Assembly: GCA_020073285.1 (NCBI GenBank)
Contig: JAIQFM010000008.1
Location: 1 to 44,595, forward strand
Length of the DNA stretch: 44,595 nucleotides
Origin: Terriglobia bacterium
GTDB taxonomy: Bacteria; Acidobacteriota; Terriglobia; Terriglobales; Acidobacteriaceae
Reading direction: 5' to 3'
Below the pieces are notes generated by a model. The model saw only the letters and a list, made by a program, of their open reading frames with translations. It made no database searches and had not been told where the DNA came from. The translations under genes and the position numbers were made by a program. Shown one piece after another: positions 15,564 through 26,004 of the stretch (position 1 is the stretch's first letter; each line of letters opens with the position of its first letter).

Positions 15564-15585
15564 AATGCTGGATTTAGCCAGCATT
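15564..15585 (-). promoter_or_regulatory. Palindrome at the bfr promoter (possible operator)
   Basis: AATGCTGG-ATTTAG-CCAGCATT, a perfect 8-base inverted repeat with a 6-base centre. On the minus strand its outer edge overlaps TAAAAT (83-88 of 155xx) preceded by TG, an extended -10. A repressor bound here would cover the start of transcription. It does not match the classical Fur or IdeR box as I know them. Confidence 0.45.
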
Positions 15586-15750
15586 TTACATCGAAGCTGC
15601 TGCTTCACTGAGCCGATGTTTAGAGGACGCGAGAGGCCCAGGCGGCCGGGAGCCCACACCGAAAGTCCTTGCCAAAGACGGCGCGGGTGCGCACAATTCC
15701 CGGTCAATCAATCGCAATCACAGCCTCAACCGGCTGAGTGGAGGGTACGC

Positions 15751-16122
15751 ATGGCGAAAGTGAAACAGCTCACCATCTCTTTGGAGAATCAGCCCGGAGC
15801 ACTGGCTCAGGTCGCCCAAGTTCTGGCCGATGCGAAGGTGAATATCGTGGCCTTACTGGGCAGCACCTCTGGGACGCAAGGCTCGGCGCAGGTGGTCGTG
15901 GACAACATCAACAAAGCAAGAAGGGCACTGAAACAGGCGGGGACGTCGTACACGGAAGGGACATTGGAGCAGTTTGAACTCAACAACAAACCGGGGGCTC
16001 TGGCGGAGGTAACCGGAAAGTTGGCGAAGAAGGGCATCAACATCGACTCCGCGTATGCCACCGCGCCGAAGGGCGCAAGGAAGGCGGTGCTGTTCGTTAG
16101 TGTTTCTCAGCGCGGCGCGTAA
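15751..16122 (+). CDS. Tandem ACT-domain protein
   Basis: A 123-residue protein made of two ACT domains (about 1-68 and 70-123): QLTISLENQPGALAQVAQVL and FELNNKPGALAEVTGKLAKK both show the N-x-P-G-A-L-A turn where amino acids bind. It has no enzymatic part and probably senses a small ligand. The ATG at 15751 is chosen because a GGAGGG run stands just upstream and the ACT strand starts at residue 5; a longer upstream frame lacks any conserved feature. Partner enzymes cannot be named. Confidence 0.85.
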   Translation: MAKVKQLTISLENQPGALAQVAQVLADAKVNIVALLGSTSGTQGSAQVVVDNINKARRALKQAGTSYTEGTLEQFELNNKPGALAEVTGKLAKKGINIDSAYATAPKGARKAVLFVSVSQRGA

Positions 16123-16169
16123 TTACTGCCCGCCACGGGAATGACACGATTCGAATTGGATCACGCGCA

Positions 16170-16940
16170 ATGGCGCCAACTGCCACTCCGGTAACTCTGA
16201 AACAGCAGACACTGGAGAGTTTCGCTTCCTACGTTCGCGATGCCGAAGCGGCCATGGAGCAGAATCTGGGGGGCGGCAAACCGTTTCTGTGGTCGGACGC
16301 AAGTCCCACGAGAGCCCAGCAGGTCCGCGCCGGAGAGATTGTGGCGGAGTTCTGGTCGGGTAAGGGGCCAGTCAAGGTCCCGAATGGCTTGATTCATGAC
16401 TGGATCGGCGCCGCCTTGATTGCCGGTGCGACGGTGAAAGACGTGTTGGCGCTGGTGCAGAACTACGATAATCACAAGAACATCTACAAGCCCGAGGTGA
16501 TTGCCTCGAAACTGATCGGCCGTCAAGGCAACGACTTTCAAATTTACTTACGACTTCTCAAGAAAAAAATCATGACCGTGGTCCTCGATACGGATCATGA
16601 CGTGCACTACCGTCCGGTGGACCCAAGGCGCTGGATTTGTCGCTCGCACACGACGCGGGTTGCTGAAGTGGAGGGCGCGGGTACCGCTCAGGAACGAGTG
16701 CGGCCGCCCGACACGGGGTATGGATTCCTGTGGCGTCTGTGTTCCTACTGGCGATTTCAGGAGCGCGAGGAGGGTGTGTACGTGGAGTGTCGAGCCGTTT
16801 CGCTGACCCGTGACGTACCCTTCGGGCTGGGATGGGCGATCGAGCCGATCATTCAGAAATTACCCAAGGAGTCGCTGATCGACACTCTCAAGGCCACTCG
16901 CGACGGTGCTGCGCTCCTCGGGTCGAGTCGTTCACGGTGA
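16170..16940 (+). CDS. Hypothetical protein, possible SRPBCC-like C-terminal domain
   Basis: Not firmly recognised. A 256-residue protein without signal peptide or membrane helix. The C-terminal third (EEGVYVECRAVSLTRDVPFGLGWAIEPII followed by a helix LPKESLIDTLKATRDG) resembles the last strands and long helix of helix-grip/SRPBCC proteins, which bind hydrophobic ligands. The start is the ATG at 16170, 47 bases after the ACT gene, and the two may be co-transcribed. It converges with ddl. The assignment to a fold is an inference. Confidence 0.75.
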   Translation: MAPTATPVTLKQQTLESFASYVRDAEAAMEQNLGGGKPFLWSDASPTRAQQVRAGEIVAEFWSGKGPVKVPNGLIHDWIGAALIAGATVKDVLALVQNYDNHKNIYKPEVIASKLIGRQGNDFQIYLRLLKKKIMTVVLDTDHDVHYRPVDPRRWICRSHTTRVAEVEGAGTAQERVRPPDTGYGFLWRLCSYWRFQEREEGVYVECRAVSLTRDVPFGLGWAIEPIIQKLPKESLIDTLKATRDGAALLGSSRSR

Positions 16941-16991
16941 CCGCGCCGGACGCGATTTCAGCCGGTCCCTGCCCCGATGTGGCCACCAACT

Positions 16992-18173
<1,182 letters not shown>

Positions 18174-18220
18174 GCAGGGAACATAAATCTAGTGCGGCGG
18201 GAAGGCAATGGCTGGGAATA

Positions 18221-18327
18221 GTCGATGGTCGATGGCCTATGGTCGATGGCGCAAAGGGCGTGATCCGAAACTTCGCTCGACCGTTGCGGCCAACGATGAA
18301 TGGCGAGCGGCCATCGACCGTCGACGG
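18221..18327. repeat. Inverted pair of period-7 tandem repeats between ddl and radical SAM gene
   Basis: The left arm has 7-base units GTCGATG at 18221, 18228 and 18242 with GCCTATG at 18235. The right arm (18307-18327) reads, on the minus strand, TCGACGG and TCGATGG, the same motif inverted. The right arm ends 4 bases from the stop codon of the radical SAM gene. Confidence 0.75.
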
Positions 18328-18330
18328 TTT

Positions 18331-19974
18331 CTACGCTTCCAACCAGTTCCTTCTCTCGATGATGGTTGGCGGCTCGTAGGTCTGGCCCTTGGCCAGGCGC
18401 TTGTCCTCGCGCTTGGAAGCCCACAACAGCACCGGGCCGAGGAAGGCGCGGGTGCTGCGGGCGGCGAGGCCGAATTCTTTCTCTACTTCCTTGCGCAGCG
18501 TCCGGATCTGCTGGCTGATGCTCTCATTGGCGTGCTTCAGCCGCTTTTCCATCGCCCACAGCGAGGCGTTGTAGGCGATCTTCAACTGCTTCACTTCCCA
18601 CTCGAAGCGGGCGCGCACGCGCGCGTCGCGGCAATTCTTGTAGCGCATCCAGCCTTGGAGCATGGTTCGGCAGATGCGATAGACGCTGGGTCCGTTGCGC
18701 TCGAAGTCGCGCCAGAACGCCCAGTCCAGAAATTTCTTCGAGTCGTCGCGCGAAATCGCCGCGTGTTGGAAATTGAACTTGAACTGCCCGTGGATGTCGG
18801 CCAGGTCCACGTCGAGCATGCGGCCTTCCTCGGTCATCTGTTGGAACAGCGGCGTGCCCGGCACCGGCGTGTACAGCATGAACTGATGGAAGTCGGTCTG
18901 GTGCGCGATGGCGTGCTCCACCTCGTTGCGGATATTCTCCGGCGTGTGGTGCTCCATGCCGACGATGGTGGAGCCCAGCGTCTTGATGCCGTGCTGGCGC
19001 AGCTCGCGCGTGAGCGTCAGCGTGTCGGTGCCGTTGAGCTTGGCGTAGCCCGACTGCTCCGATTCCAGGCCCATCCAAATCCACGACACGCCCAGCTCGA
19101 CCAGTTCCTGCATCGTGTACTTGCGGATCGCGTTGGCCGATGAGAACACGTACAGAGCCCACGGCTTGTTCTCCTGCTTCATGCGCGCCAGCAATTGCAT
19201 CGCGCGCGGCCGGTTGAGCAGGAAGTTCTCGTCCATGATGAAGAACGAGCGCGTGTTCATCGCGGCTTCTGCCTGCAACATGACTTCGAACAGCTCATCG
19301 CCCGTTTCGTAAAAGTTCACGGACTTGCCCTTGCCGCCGAAAAAGGCAGAGGTAGTGCAGAAGTTGCAGCCCATGGGGCAGCCGACCGACGGGATGATGG
19401 TGGCTGCGGTGGTTTTCCGCGATTCCGGAACGCGCATGCCCATCACGCGCAACTGGAAGGCCGACATGATCGGCGGGTGCTGGATGGGCGCCTTCTCGTC
19501 CTCGCCGAGATAACGGCGCATCCACGCGATGCCCTCGCCCTTGACGACGTGGTCGGCGTCCAGCATCTTCTCCACGTCGGGAATGGCGGCGACGTGCCCG
19601 CCGACGACGATCCGCGACTGCGGCGACAGCTCGCGCGCCAAACGGCACATTTCGCGCACTTTGCCGAAGTTGGGAATGATGGACGAAATCCCGACAATGT
19701 CGTAGCGTTGCGTCGTCAGCTCGCGCTTGAAGTCGTCGAGGGTGGGGAAATCCAGCACGGTGCAGGGCGCAGTGATATTGTGCTGAATCAGCATGATTCC
19801 CCAGGAACGATGGAACATCCGCAGTGAGAAGCTGCCCTGGGCGCGCGTCACCTGGTTGTGGTACAGCTCCATGGGGTTGATGGCGCGGCTGCCGAACTCG
19901 TCGTCCTGCGCGTAGGGCCCGAACACGGAAGTGAGCAACACTTTGGCCCGAGAGCCCTGGGGGTGGGTTTCCAC
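18331..19974 (-). CDS. B12-binding-domain radical SAM protein, function unknown
   Basis: A 547-residue protein. Residues about 10-160 form a cobalamin-binding-type domain (YDIVGISSIIPNFGKVREM, RIVVGGHVAAIPD, VVKGEG). The radical SAM core follows with Cys199, Cys203 and Cys206 in CPMGCNFC, which bind the 4Fe-4S cluster; it ends near 410 with YTPVPGTPLFQQM. A long helical, basic C-terminal region (430-547) is specific to this group. The GTG at 19974 is chosen because a GAGGAG Shine-Dalgarno run stands 6 bases upstream; a longer ATG start at 20070 lies before this run and adds 32 unconserved residues. Relatives act on lipids, hopanoids, tetrapyrroles or other hydrophobic substrates, so a membrane-lipid role is possible. 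Confidence 0.88.
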   Translation of the reverse strand: METHPQGSRAKVLLTSVFGPYAQDDEFGSRAINPMELYHNQVTRAQGSFSLRMFHRSWGIMLIQHNITAPCTVLDFPTLDDFKRELTTQRYDIVGISSIIPNFGKVREMCRLARELSPQSRIVVGGHVAAIPDVEKMLDADHVVKGEGIAWMRRYLGEDEKAPIQHPPIMSAFQLRVMGMRVPESRKTTAATIIPSVGCPMGCNFCTTSAFFGGKGKSVNFYETGDELFEVMLQAEAAMNTRSFFIMDENFLLNRPRAMQLLARMKQENKPWALYVFSSANAIRKYTMQELVELGVSWIWMGLESEQSGYAKLNGTDTLTLTRELRQHGIKTLGSTIVGMEHHTPENIRNEVEHAIAHQTDFHQFMLYTPVPGTPLFQQMTEEGRMLDVDLADIHGQFKFNFQHAAISRDDSKKFLDWAFWRDFERNGPSVYRICRTMLQGWMRYKNCRDARVRARFEWEVKQLKIAYNASLWAMEKRLKHANESISQQIRTLRKEVEKEFGLAARSTRAFLGPVLLWASKREDKRLAKGQTYEPPTIIERRNWLEA

Positions 19975-20168
19975 TAATCGCTCCTCATCAAGTGGGAATC
20001 TCTTGCACTGGCTATAACTTAACGATAGGCGCTCGAGCTGCCCAGCCCAAGCAGAAAATCTCGTAATCACAATGATGTGTGACGCGTGACCCTCGCCATT
20101 TTCCCGGAAACTTCGCCGCCGTAATTGACGTATCCTGCAGTGTGAGGAACCTAGCGGGCGGCTTTCGT

Positions 20169-21386
20169 GTGCGCGAACCGGTGTTGGTGGCGCTGCAAAC
20201 CATGCGCGCCCACAAGCTGCGTTCGTTTCTCATGCTGCTGGGAATCATCCTGTCGGTTTCCACCCTCATCCTGGTGGTAGCGGTCATCGAGGGCACCAAC
20301 CGCTACATCGCCGACCGAGTCGCCAACATGGGTTCCAACGTCTTCCTGGTCCACCAGTTTCCCATCATCACCAACGCCGCCGATTTCGTGAAGGCGCAGC
20401 GCCGCAACCGCAAAGTCGAGTGGGAAGATTACGAGGCGCTGCGCGCCGGCCTGCGCCTGCCGCTCCAGGTCGGCGTGGAGGTCAGGAGGAACGGCAAGGT
20501 CAAGAGCGGCGCCGACAGCCTGGAGGACGTCTCTATCCGCGGCGTCACCGCCAACATCGGGCAGATGGACGTCGAGGAGCCTCAGTTTGGGCGGTATATC
20601 TCCGATGCCGATAATGAACACCGTGGCACGACCGCCTTCATCGGCAGCGAAACCGCTAACCGGCTGTTTCCCAGCCTCGATCCCATCGGCAAACTCATTT
20701 CCGTGGACGGCCACGAATACGAAATCGTCGGCACCGCGAAATCCATTGGCACCGTGCTCGGGCAGTCGCAGGACAATTTCGTCTACATCCCAATTCAAAC
20801 GTTTCTTAAGCACTACGGCCACAACTCCAGTCTGTCCGTGAACGTGCAGTGCCGGAGCGCGGAATGGATGGAGCGGACCAAGGATGAGGCCCGGGCCCTG
20901 ATGCGGGCGCGCCGCCACCTCAGTCCAGGCGCGGAAGACAGCTTCGGCATTATCTCCTCCGACACCATTATGGGCCTATGGAATAAGCTGACGGCGGTGC
21001 TCGCCTCCAGCATGATTGGCATCGTCAGCGTCTTCCTGGTGATCGGCGGCGTGGTCATCATGAATGTCATGCTGGCCAGCGTTACCGAGCGCACCCGCGA
21101 GATCGGCGTGCGCAAGTCCATCGGCGCGCGCCGCCGCGACATCCTGATGCAGTTCATGGTCGAATCCTCGGTCATGGCGGCCGTGGGCGGCATCCTGGGG
21201 ATCACCGTGGCCTGGATCGGCGCGGTTGTCGTGCGCAATACCACGTCGGTGCCGATGGCGGTACCGCTTTCGGCCGTGGTCGTGGCTCTGACCGTCTCCA
21301 CCGCCGTCGGCCTGTTCTTCGGCATCTATCCGGCGCGCAAGGCCGCAAAATTGAATCCGATCGAGGCGCTGAGATTTGAAACGTGA
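20169..21386 (+). CDS. MacB/FtsX-type ABC transporter permease (first of two)
   Basis: A permease of about 405 residues with the MacB layout: one N-terminal membrane helix (LRSFLMLLGIILSVSTLILVV), a large periplasmic domain, then three helices at the C-terminus. The signature ASVTERTREIGVRKSIGARRRDILMQF follows the second helix, and the tail GIYPARKAAKLNPIEALRFE is standard. The start is uncertain. GTG at 20169 (VREPVLVALQTMRAHKLRSF) gives the usual short N-terminus, while GTGs at 20079 and 20142 add residues without homology. No ATPase or membrane-fusion partner gene is adjacent. Export of a peptide, lipid or lipoprotein is the general role of the family. Confidence 0.9.
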   Translation: MREPVLVALQTMRAHKLRSFLMLLGIILSVSTLILVVAVIEGTNRYIADRVANMGSNVFLVHQFPIITNAADFVKAQRRNRKVEWEDYEALRAGLRLPLQVGVEVRRNGKVKSGADSLEDVSIRGVTANIGQMDVEEPQFGRYISDADNEHRGTTAFIGSETANRLFPSLDPIGKLISVDGHEYEIVGTAKSIGTVLGQSQDNFVYIPIQTFLKHYGHNSSLSVNVQCRSAEWMERTKDEARALMRARRHLSPGAEDSFGIISSDTIMGLWNKLTAVLASSMIGIVSVFLVIGGVVIMNVMLASVTERTREIGVRKSIGARRRDILMQFMVESSVMAAVGGILGITVAWIGAVVVRNTTSVPMAVPLSAVVVALTVSTAVGLFFGIYPARKAAKLNPIEALRFET

Positions 21387-21393
21387 ACGAATG

Positions 21394-21442
21394 GTAGTTG
21401 GTAATCCGTAGTCGGTAGTCCGGACTACAGGCTACGGACTAC
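21394..21442. repeat. Perfectly phased inverted period-7 repeats between the two permease genes
   Basis: Seven consecutive 7-base units: GTAGTTG at 21394, GTAATCC at 21401, GTAGTCG at 21408, GTAGTCC at 21415, then the inverted units GGACTAC at 21422, AGGCTAC at 21429 and GGACTAC at 21436. The switch from forward to inverted units is immediate, with no loop sequence. This is the cleanest example of the family and fills most of the intergenic gap. Confidence 0.82.
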
Positions 21443-21460
21443 CCAACAAACGAAGACGAA

Positions 21461-22744
<1,284 letters not shown>

Positions 22745-22769
22745 ACGAAAATCAGATTAGCTGGCGGTG

Positions 22770-23156
22770 TCAGGAGAGGGGAGTTGAACGCTGGCCGTGT
22801 TGGTCCAAGAGCTCCCGGACGGTGGCGAGCAGGACCGCCATGTTGGAGGGCTTGGTGAAAGCGGCGTCGGCGCCGGCGGCGCGCCAATCCTTGGCCAGCA
22901 AAGGGAAGGCAGTGAGGATCACGATAACGCTGGCATCGGAGCGCTTACGGGCGGCGCGGGCCACGTCGAAGCCGGCGTTGTCGGATTCCATCCTCATGTC
23001 GGTCATCACCACGTCGAAAGTCTGGACGGCGAGGAGGGAGCAGGCTTGGGCGGCGGAGGAGGCGGTGGTGACTGCATATCCCTGGTTTTCGAAGACCACC
23101 TTGAGCATGGAGGAAACAGCTTGTTCGTCGTCGACAATGAGGATGTGCGCGTCCAT
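22770..23156 (-). CDS. CheY-like stand-alone response regulator
   Basis: A 128-residue receiver with no output domain. Acidic pair Asp9-Asp10 (HILIVDDEQAVSSML), phospho-acceptor Asp53 (VVMTDMRMES), Thr82-like residue in VILTAF, and Lys in FTKPSN are all present, so it should be fully competent for phosphorylation. It is convergent with the second permease gene and divergent from a small membrane-protein frame. Its kinase and target are unknown. Confidence 0.9.
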   Translation of the reverse strand: MDAHILIVDDEQAVSSMLKVVFENQGYAVTTASSAAQACSLLAVQTFDVVMTDMRMESDNAGFDVARAARKRSDASVIVILTAFPLLAKDWRAAGADAAFTKPSNMAVLLATVRELLDQHGQRSTPLS

Positions 23157-23191
23157 AATCCGGCTTTCTTTGCGACTGCGTTTAAGCGAAG

Positions 23192-23494
23192 ATGAGTTGC
23201 ACGAATCTCCGGTCAGACTGCAGCGACTCGTCCAAAACGCTACTTGCTAGTCCTGGAGAACTCCATGGCCGCATCTCCTTTTCCTTCGGGCGCAAGCTTG
23301 GGACCGCTATCCTGGGGGGATTGATTGTCGGCATCTCAGCGACGGCAGTCGATCTGGCGGTCATTTCCTACAACCGAGAAGTCCCGATCCACCAGCTGAT
23401 AGGTGATTTTATCGCGACGCTGGTTGCCGTGCTGGTGTGCCGCTGTTCCTTCACCGGCGCGGGGCCGCCATGTTGCGGATTGCGTGAGCTGTGA
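23192..23494 (+). CDS. Possible small two-span membrane protein, maybe truncated
   Basis: Not recognised. The 100-residue frame from ATG 23192 has a polar N-terminus, then two hydrophobic helices (LGTAILGGLIVGISATAVDLAVISY and LIGDFIATLVAVLVC) joined by a short polar turn. That layout resembles the N-terminal membrane part of some sensor kinases, but no kinase follows. The frame ends where a period-7 repeat begins (stop codon at 23492 inside it), so it may be a gene cut short. A response regulator is encoded divergently next to it. Confidence 0.4.
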   Translation: MSCTNLRSDCSDSSKTLLASPGELHGRISFSFGRKLGTAILGGLIVGISATAVDLAVISYNREVPIHQLIGDFIATLVAVLVCRCSFTGAGPPCCGLREL

Positions 23495-23506
23495 GTTCCG
23501 AGTTGC
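23486..23506. repeat. Short period-7 tandem repeat
   Basis: Three units: GAGCTGT at 23486, GAGTTCC at 23493 and GAGTTGC at 23500. The stop codon of the small membrane frame lies across the first two units. Confidence 0.45.
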
Positions 23507-23534
23507 GCGGAATGGGTCGAGGAACCCGCCCCGT

Positions 23535-23735
23535 TTAGTTGGCCGGTTTTTGCTGATCGGTTTTGCTTTCGGGCGGAGGGGAAGGCTTCTTCGGCTGCTT
23601 ATCTTTCTTGGTGCGCTGCTTGGGCTGGTTGCGATGAATGCCGCCCCCGGCCTGATATCCGCGCGCACGTCCTCGCCCGCTCACGCTCACGGCGAAACTC
23701 AGCATCAAACAGATTACGAGCAAGCGCACTAGCAC
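23535..23735 (-). CDS. Small secreted basic protein
   Basis: Not recognised. A 66-residue product with a clear signal peptide (MLVRLLVICLMLSFAVSVSG, cleavage near residue 20) followed by a Gly/Arg then Lys/Pro/Gln-rich tail with no fold that I can identify. The start would be a GTG at 23735. The real signal peptide is the main support. It may stay in the periplasm as a short basic, disordered protein. Confidence 0.5.
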   Translation of the reverse strand: MLVRLLVICLMLSFAVSVSGRGRARGYQAGGGIHRNQPKQRTKKDKQPKKPSPPPESKTDQQKPAN

Positions 23736-23934
23736 GGCATCCCTGGAATTCTAGATTGGGCGAGAGAGCGACCCATATGCTCGTACTTTCCTGTGGAAAA
23801 GTAAATAGCAATAGTTGCCAAGCCCCGAAAAACAGATTCCTCGGGACTAAGGACTGCAAAATGACAAGATCAAACAGCTCCTTGCGGCACAGTCTGACAG
23901 CCGTGCCTTGCCAGGCGTGGAATCGCTGGTCGCG

Positions 23935-25689
23935 ATGAGGCGCGAGCAAAAGCTGATCCTTGGCGTCTGGCTGGCGGTCACGGTGGCGACGTTGACGGCG
24001 TGGGTGCTGACGCGCTCCAACGGGCCGGCGGTAAGCCGTTTTCGCAACTCTCGCCCGGGCATGTGGCGGCGCAACCTGGTGGACCAGAAGCCGCTGGAGA
24101 CGGCGCGGGCTCTAGCGGCCCAGGCCTGGACCCGGGAAGAACATCCGCCGGCACGGCGCGCGCTGAATGTTGCCGATGACGCGGTGGACCTAGCATTCGC
24201 GATCGCGTTGCGCGACGCCACGGCGCATCCCGCTCCCCCGACCGAGGAAACCCGCAAGATCATCGCGCTCTTGAAGGAGGCGGAAACCAGCGTTGCCGCC
24301 GACCAGGACACGATTGCGGCGCTGCAGGGGTCGAAGTCGAAGGATGATCCGGAGGTGCAGCAGTTGATTGAACTGGCGCAGGCGCAACTGGCGCTCGACC
24401 AGGAGGAGGTGGCCGACGCCAAGCAGGATCTGCTGCGCAAGGGCGGCGATCGGCAAGGCGCGCTGAAGCGGTTGCTGGATGAGCACGTGGCCACGCACAA
24501 CACCACCTTCACGCTGCCCAACGCGCCTCCGGTGCAGGAGTTGTGGCCGCTGGCGTCGCACGTACGGTACTGGAAGCTGCTGCGCGGCAAACAGCTTCAG
24601 TTGACGGCGGCGTCACAGGAAGCGACTGCGGCGGCGGCCGCCCTCACCAAGGCACACGCTGAGTTGGAGTTGCGCATCAAGCGGCAGAAGTCCGCCGAAT
24701 CGGCGGGACTGAGCGCGGCGGTCACCGCCGTGCGGCGGTTGGGCGAGGACGTGAAGAGCCTGGCCGACTACGACAAGGGCATCCAGAACCAGCAGGAGTT
24801 GAGCGAAATTTACCGCGACTGGGCCGGCGTGGTGGCAGTGCAGCAGCGCGCCAGCGTGCACGGGATGATCCAGAATGCGCTCTGGATACTGCTCATCCTG
24901 CTGGGCGCGTTTCTTGCGACGGCGGGCCTCAGGCGCCTCAGCGCCTCGCTGACACCGGACCGCAAGCGCCTGCGCAGCCTGCACTTCGTGGCGCGGTTCG
25001 CGGTGCAGGCGGTGGCTCTGCTGCTCATCGTGCTGGTCATCGCGGGCGCGCCGGGGCAGATGACGACCGTGATCGGTCTGGCGGGCGCGGGTCTGACGGT
25101 GGCGCTGAAGGATTTCATCGTCGCCTTCTTCGGCTGGTTCGTGCTCTTGGGCAAAAACGGAATCCGCGTCGGCGACTGGGTCGAGATCGACGGAATCGGC
25201 GGCGAGGTGGCGGAGATCGGCCTGCTTCGCACCGTCCTGCTGGAGACCGGGCAGTGGAGCGACGCCGGACATCCGACCGGCAGGAAAGTGGCGTTCGTCA
25301 ACAGCTTCGCCATTGAAGGGCACTACTTCAATTTCTCCACCACGGGACAGTGGCTGTGGGACGAAATTGAAGTGCTCGTGCCCAGCGGAGAAGATCCCTA
25401 CCGGGTGCTGAAGTCGGTGCAGGATCTGGTGGTGGCGGAGACGGAAGCCAACCTCCGCCAGGCGGAGCAGGAATGGCAGCGGGCAGCGCCCAGTCACGCG
25501 CTGCAGGCCTTCTCGGCGGCGCCGTCGATCAACGTGAAGCCCACCAACATGGGCGTGAACATCGTGGTGCGCTACATCACGCGGGCGTACGAGCGCTACG
25601 AAATGCGCGCCCGCCTGTATCGCGCGATCGTGGAGCTGCTGCACAGTAAGAACGCGCCCGCAAAGGCGCACGCGAGCGAGCGGGAGTGA
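23935..25689 (+). CDS. MscS-family mechanosensitive channel with long N-terminal coiled coil
   Basis: A 584-residue membrane protein. One helix near the N-terminus (LILGVWLAVTVATLTAWVL) is followed by a periplasmic, mostly helical region of about 280 residues (Ala/Gln/Glu-rich, coiled-coil-like), then three helices near 311-330, 351-373 and 376-405. The pore and beta-domain signature GLAGAGLTVALKDF followed by GKNGIRVGDWVEIDG and GEVAEIGLLRTVLLE is typical of MscS. The cytoplasmic vestibule domain ends with VVRYITRAYERYEMRARLY. ATG 23935 is preferred to an in-frame TTG at 23908 because the signal-like helix starts at once. It should release solutes under osmotic downshock. Confidence 0.9.
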   Translation: MRREQKLILGVWLAVTVATLTAWVLTRSNGPAVSRFRNSRPGMWRRNLVDQKPLETARALAAQAWTREEHPPARRALNVADDAVDLAFAIALRDATAHPAPPTEETRKIIALLKEAETSVAADQDTIAALQGSKSKDDPEVQQLIELAQAQLALDQEEVADAKQDLLRKGGDRQGALKRLLDEHVATHNTTFTLPNAPPVQELWPLASHVRYWKLLRGKQLQLTAASQEATAAAAALTKAHAELELRIKRQKSAESAGLSAAVTAVRRLGEDVKSLADYDKGIQNQQELSEIYRDWAGVVAVQQRASVHGMIQNALWILLILLGAFLATAGLRRLSASLTPDRKRLRSLHFVARFAVQAVALLLIVLVIAGAPGQMTTVIGLAGAGLTVALKDFIVAFFGWFVLLGKNGIRVGDWVEIDGIGGEVAEIGLLRTVLLETGQWSDAGHPTGRKVAFVNSFAIEGHYFNFSTTGQWLWDEIEVLVPSGEDPYRVLKSVQDLVVAETEANLRQAEQEWQRAAPSHALQAFSAAPSINVKPTNMGVNIVVRYITRAYERYEMRARLYRAIVELLHSKNAPAKAHASERE

Positions 25690-25692
25690 GTG

Positions 25693-25720
25693 TCAGGCTC
25701 CGGGCTTCAGGCTGCCGGCA
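25693..25720. repeat. Period-7 tandem repeat after the MscS gene
   Basis: Four units: TCAGGCT at 25693 and 25707, CCGGGCT at 25700, GCCGGCA at 25714. It begins 4 bases after the MscS stop codon. No inverted partner is evident. Confidence 0.55.
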
Positions 25721-25835
25721 CCGGCGTAACTGGTAGGGTTGATCTTCACGGCCGGGCGCATCCCGCAAGCTCCTCCAAGCCGAGCTGTTGAAATTCTCCA
25801 CATAGAGTAGATAGTCCTAAAAGATTTTCTACTCC

Positions 25836-25865
25836 TTGACCCACCTCCGGGACAAACCGCATATT
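25836..25865 (+). promoter_or_regulatory. Possible promoter of the multicopper oxidase operon
   Basis: TTGACC (5/6 to the -35 consensus) at 25836-25841 and CATATT (4/6 to the -10) at 25860-25865, spacer 18. It is the best pair that I find upstream of 26005, but matches of this quality occur by chance. Confidence 0.3.
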
Positions 25866-26004
25866 CACAAACGCTTCGTGAAACTTCTTGCTCGCTCCAG
25901 CGGGTAAGCGTTCACGTTTCGTTGAAAGACGGTCCGATTGATCCGGTTCAAGCCTGCCAAATGCATGTGGTCGTCCAACTAACGGCACTCGTAGGAGGGG
26001 CAGC

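Larger units (their letters stand above)
25690..26004. other. 315-bp leader region of the multicopper oxidase operon
   Basis: No gene seen. It holds a period-7 repeat at 25693-25720, an imperfect hairpin GAGTAGA / TCTACTC at about 25805-25834, a possible promoter at 25836-25865 and a strong ribosome binding site (AGGAGGGG, 25993-26000). The long leader (about 130 bases from the possible promoter to the ATG) could hold a regulatory RNA fold, which I cannot name. Confidence 0.5.
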
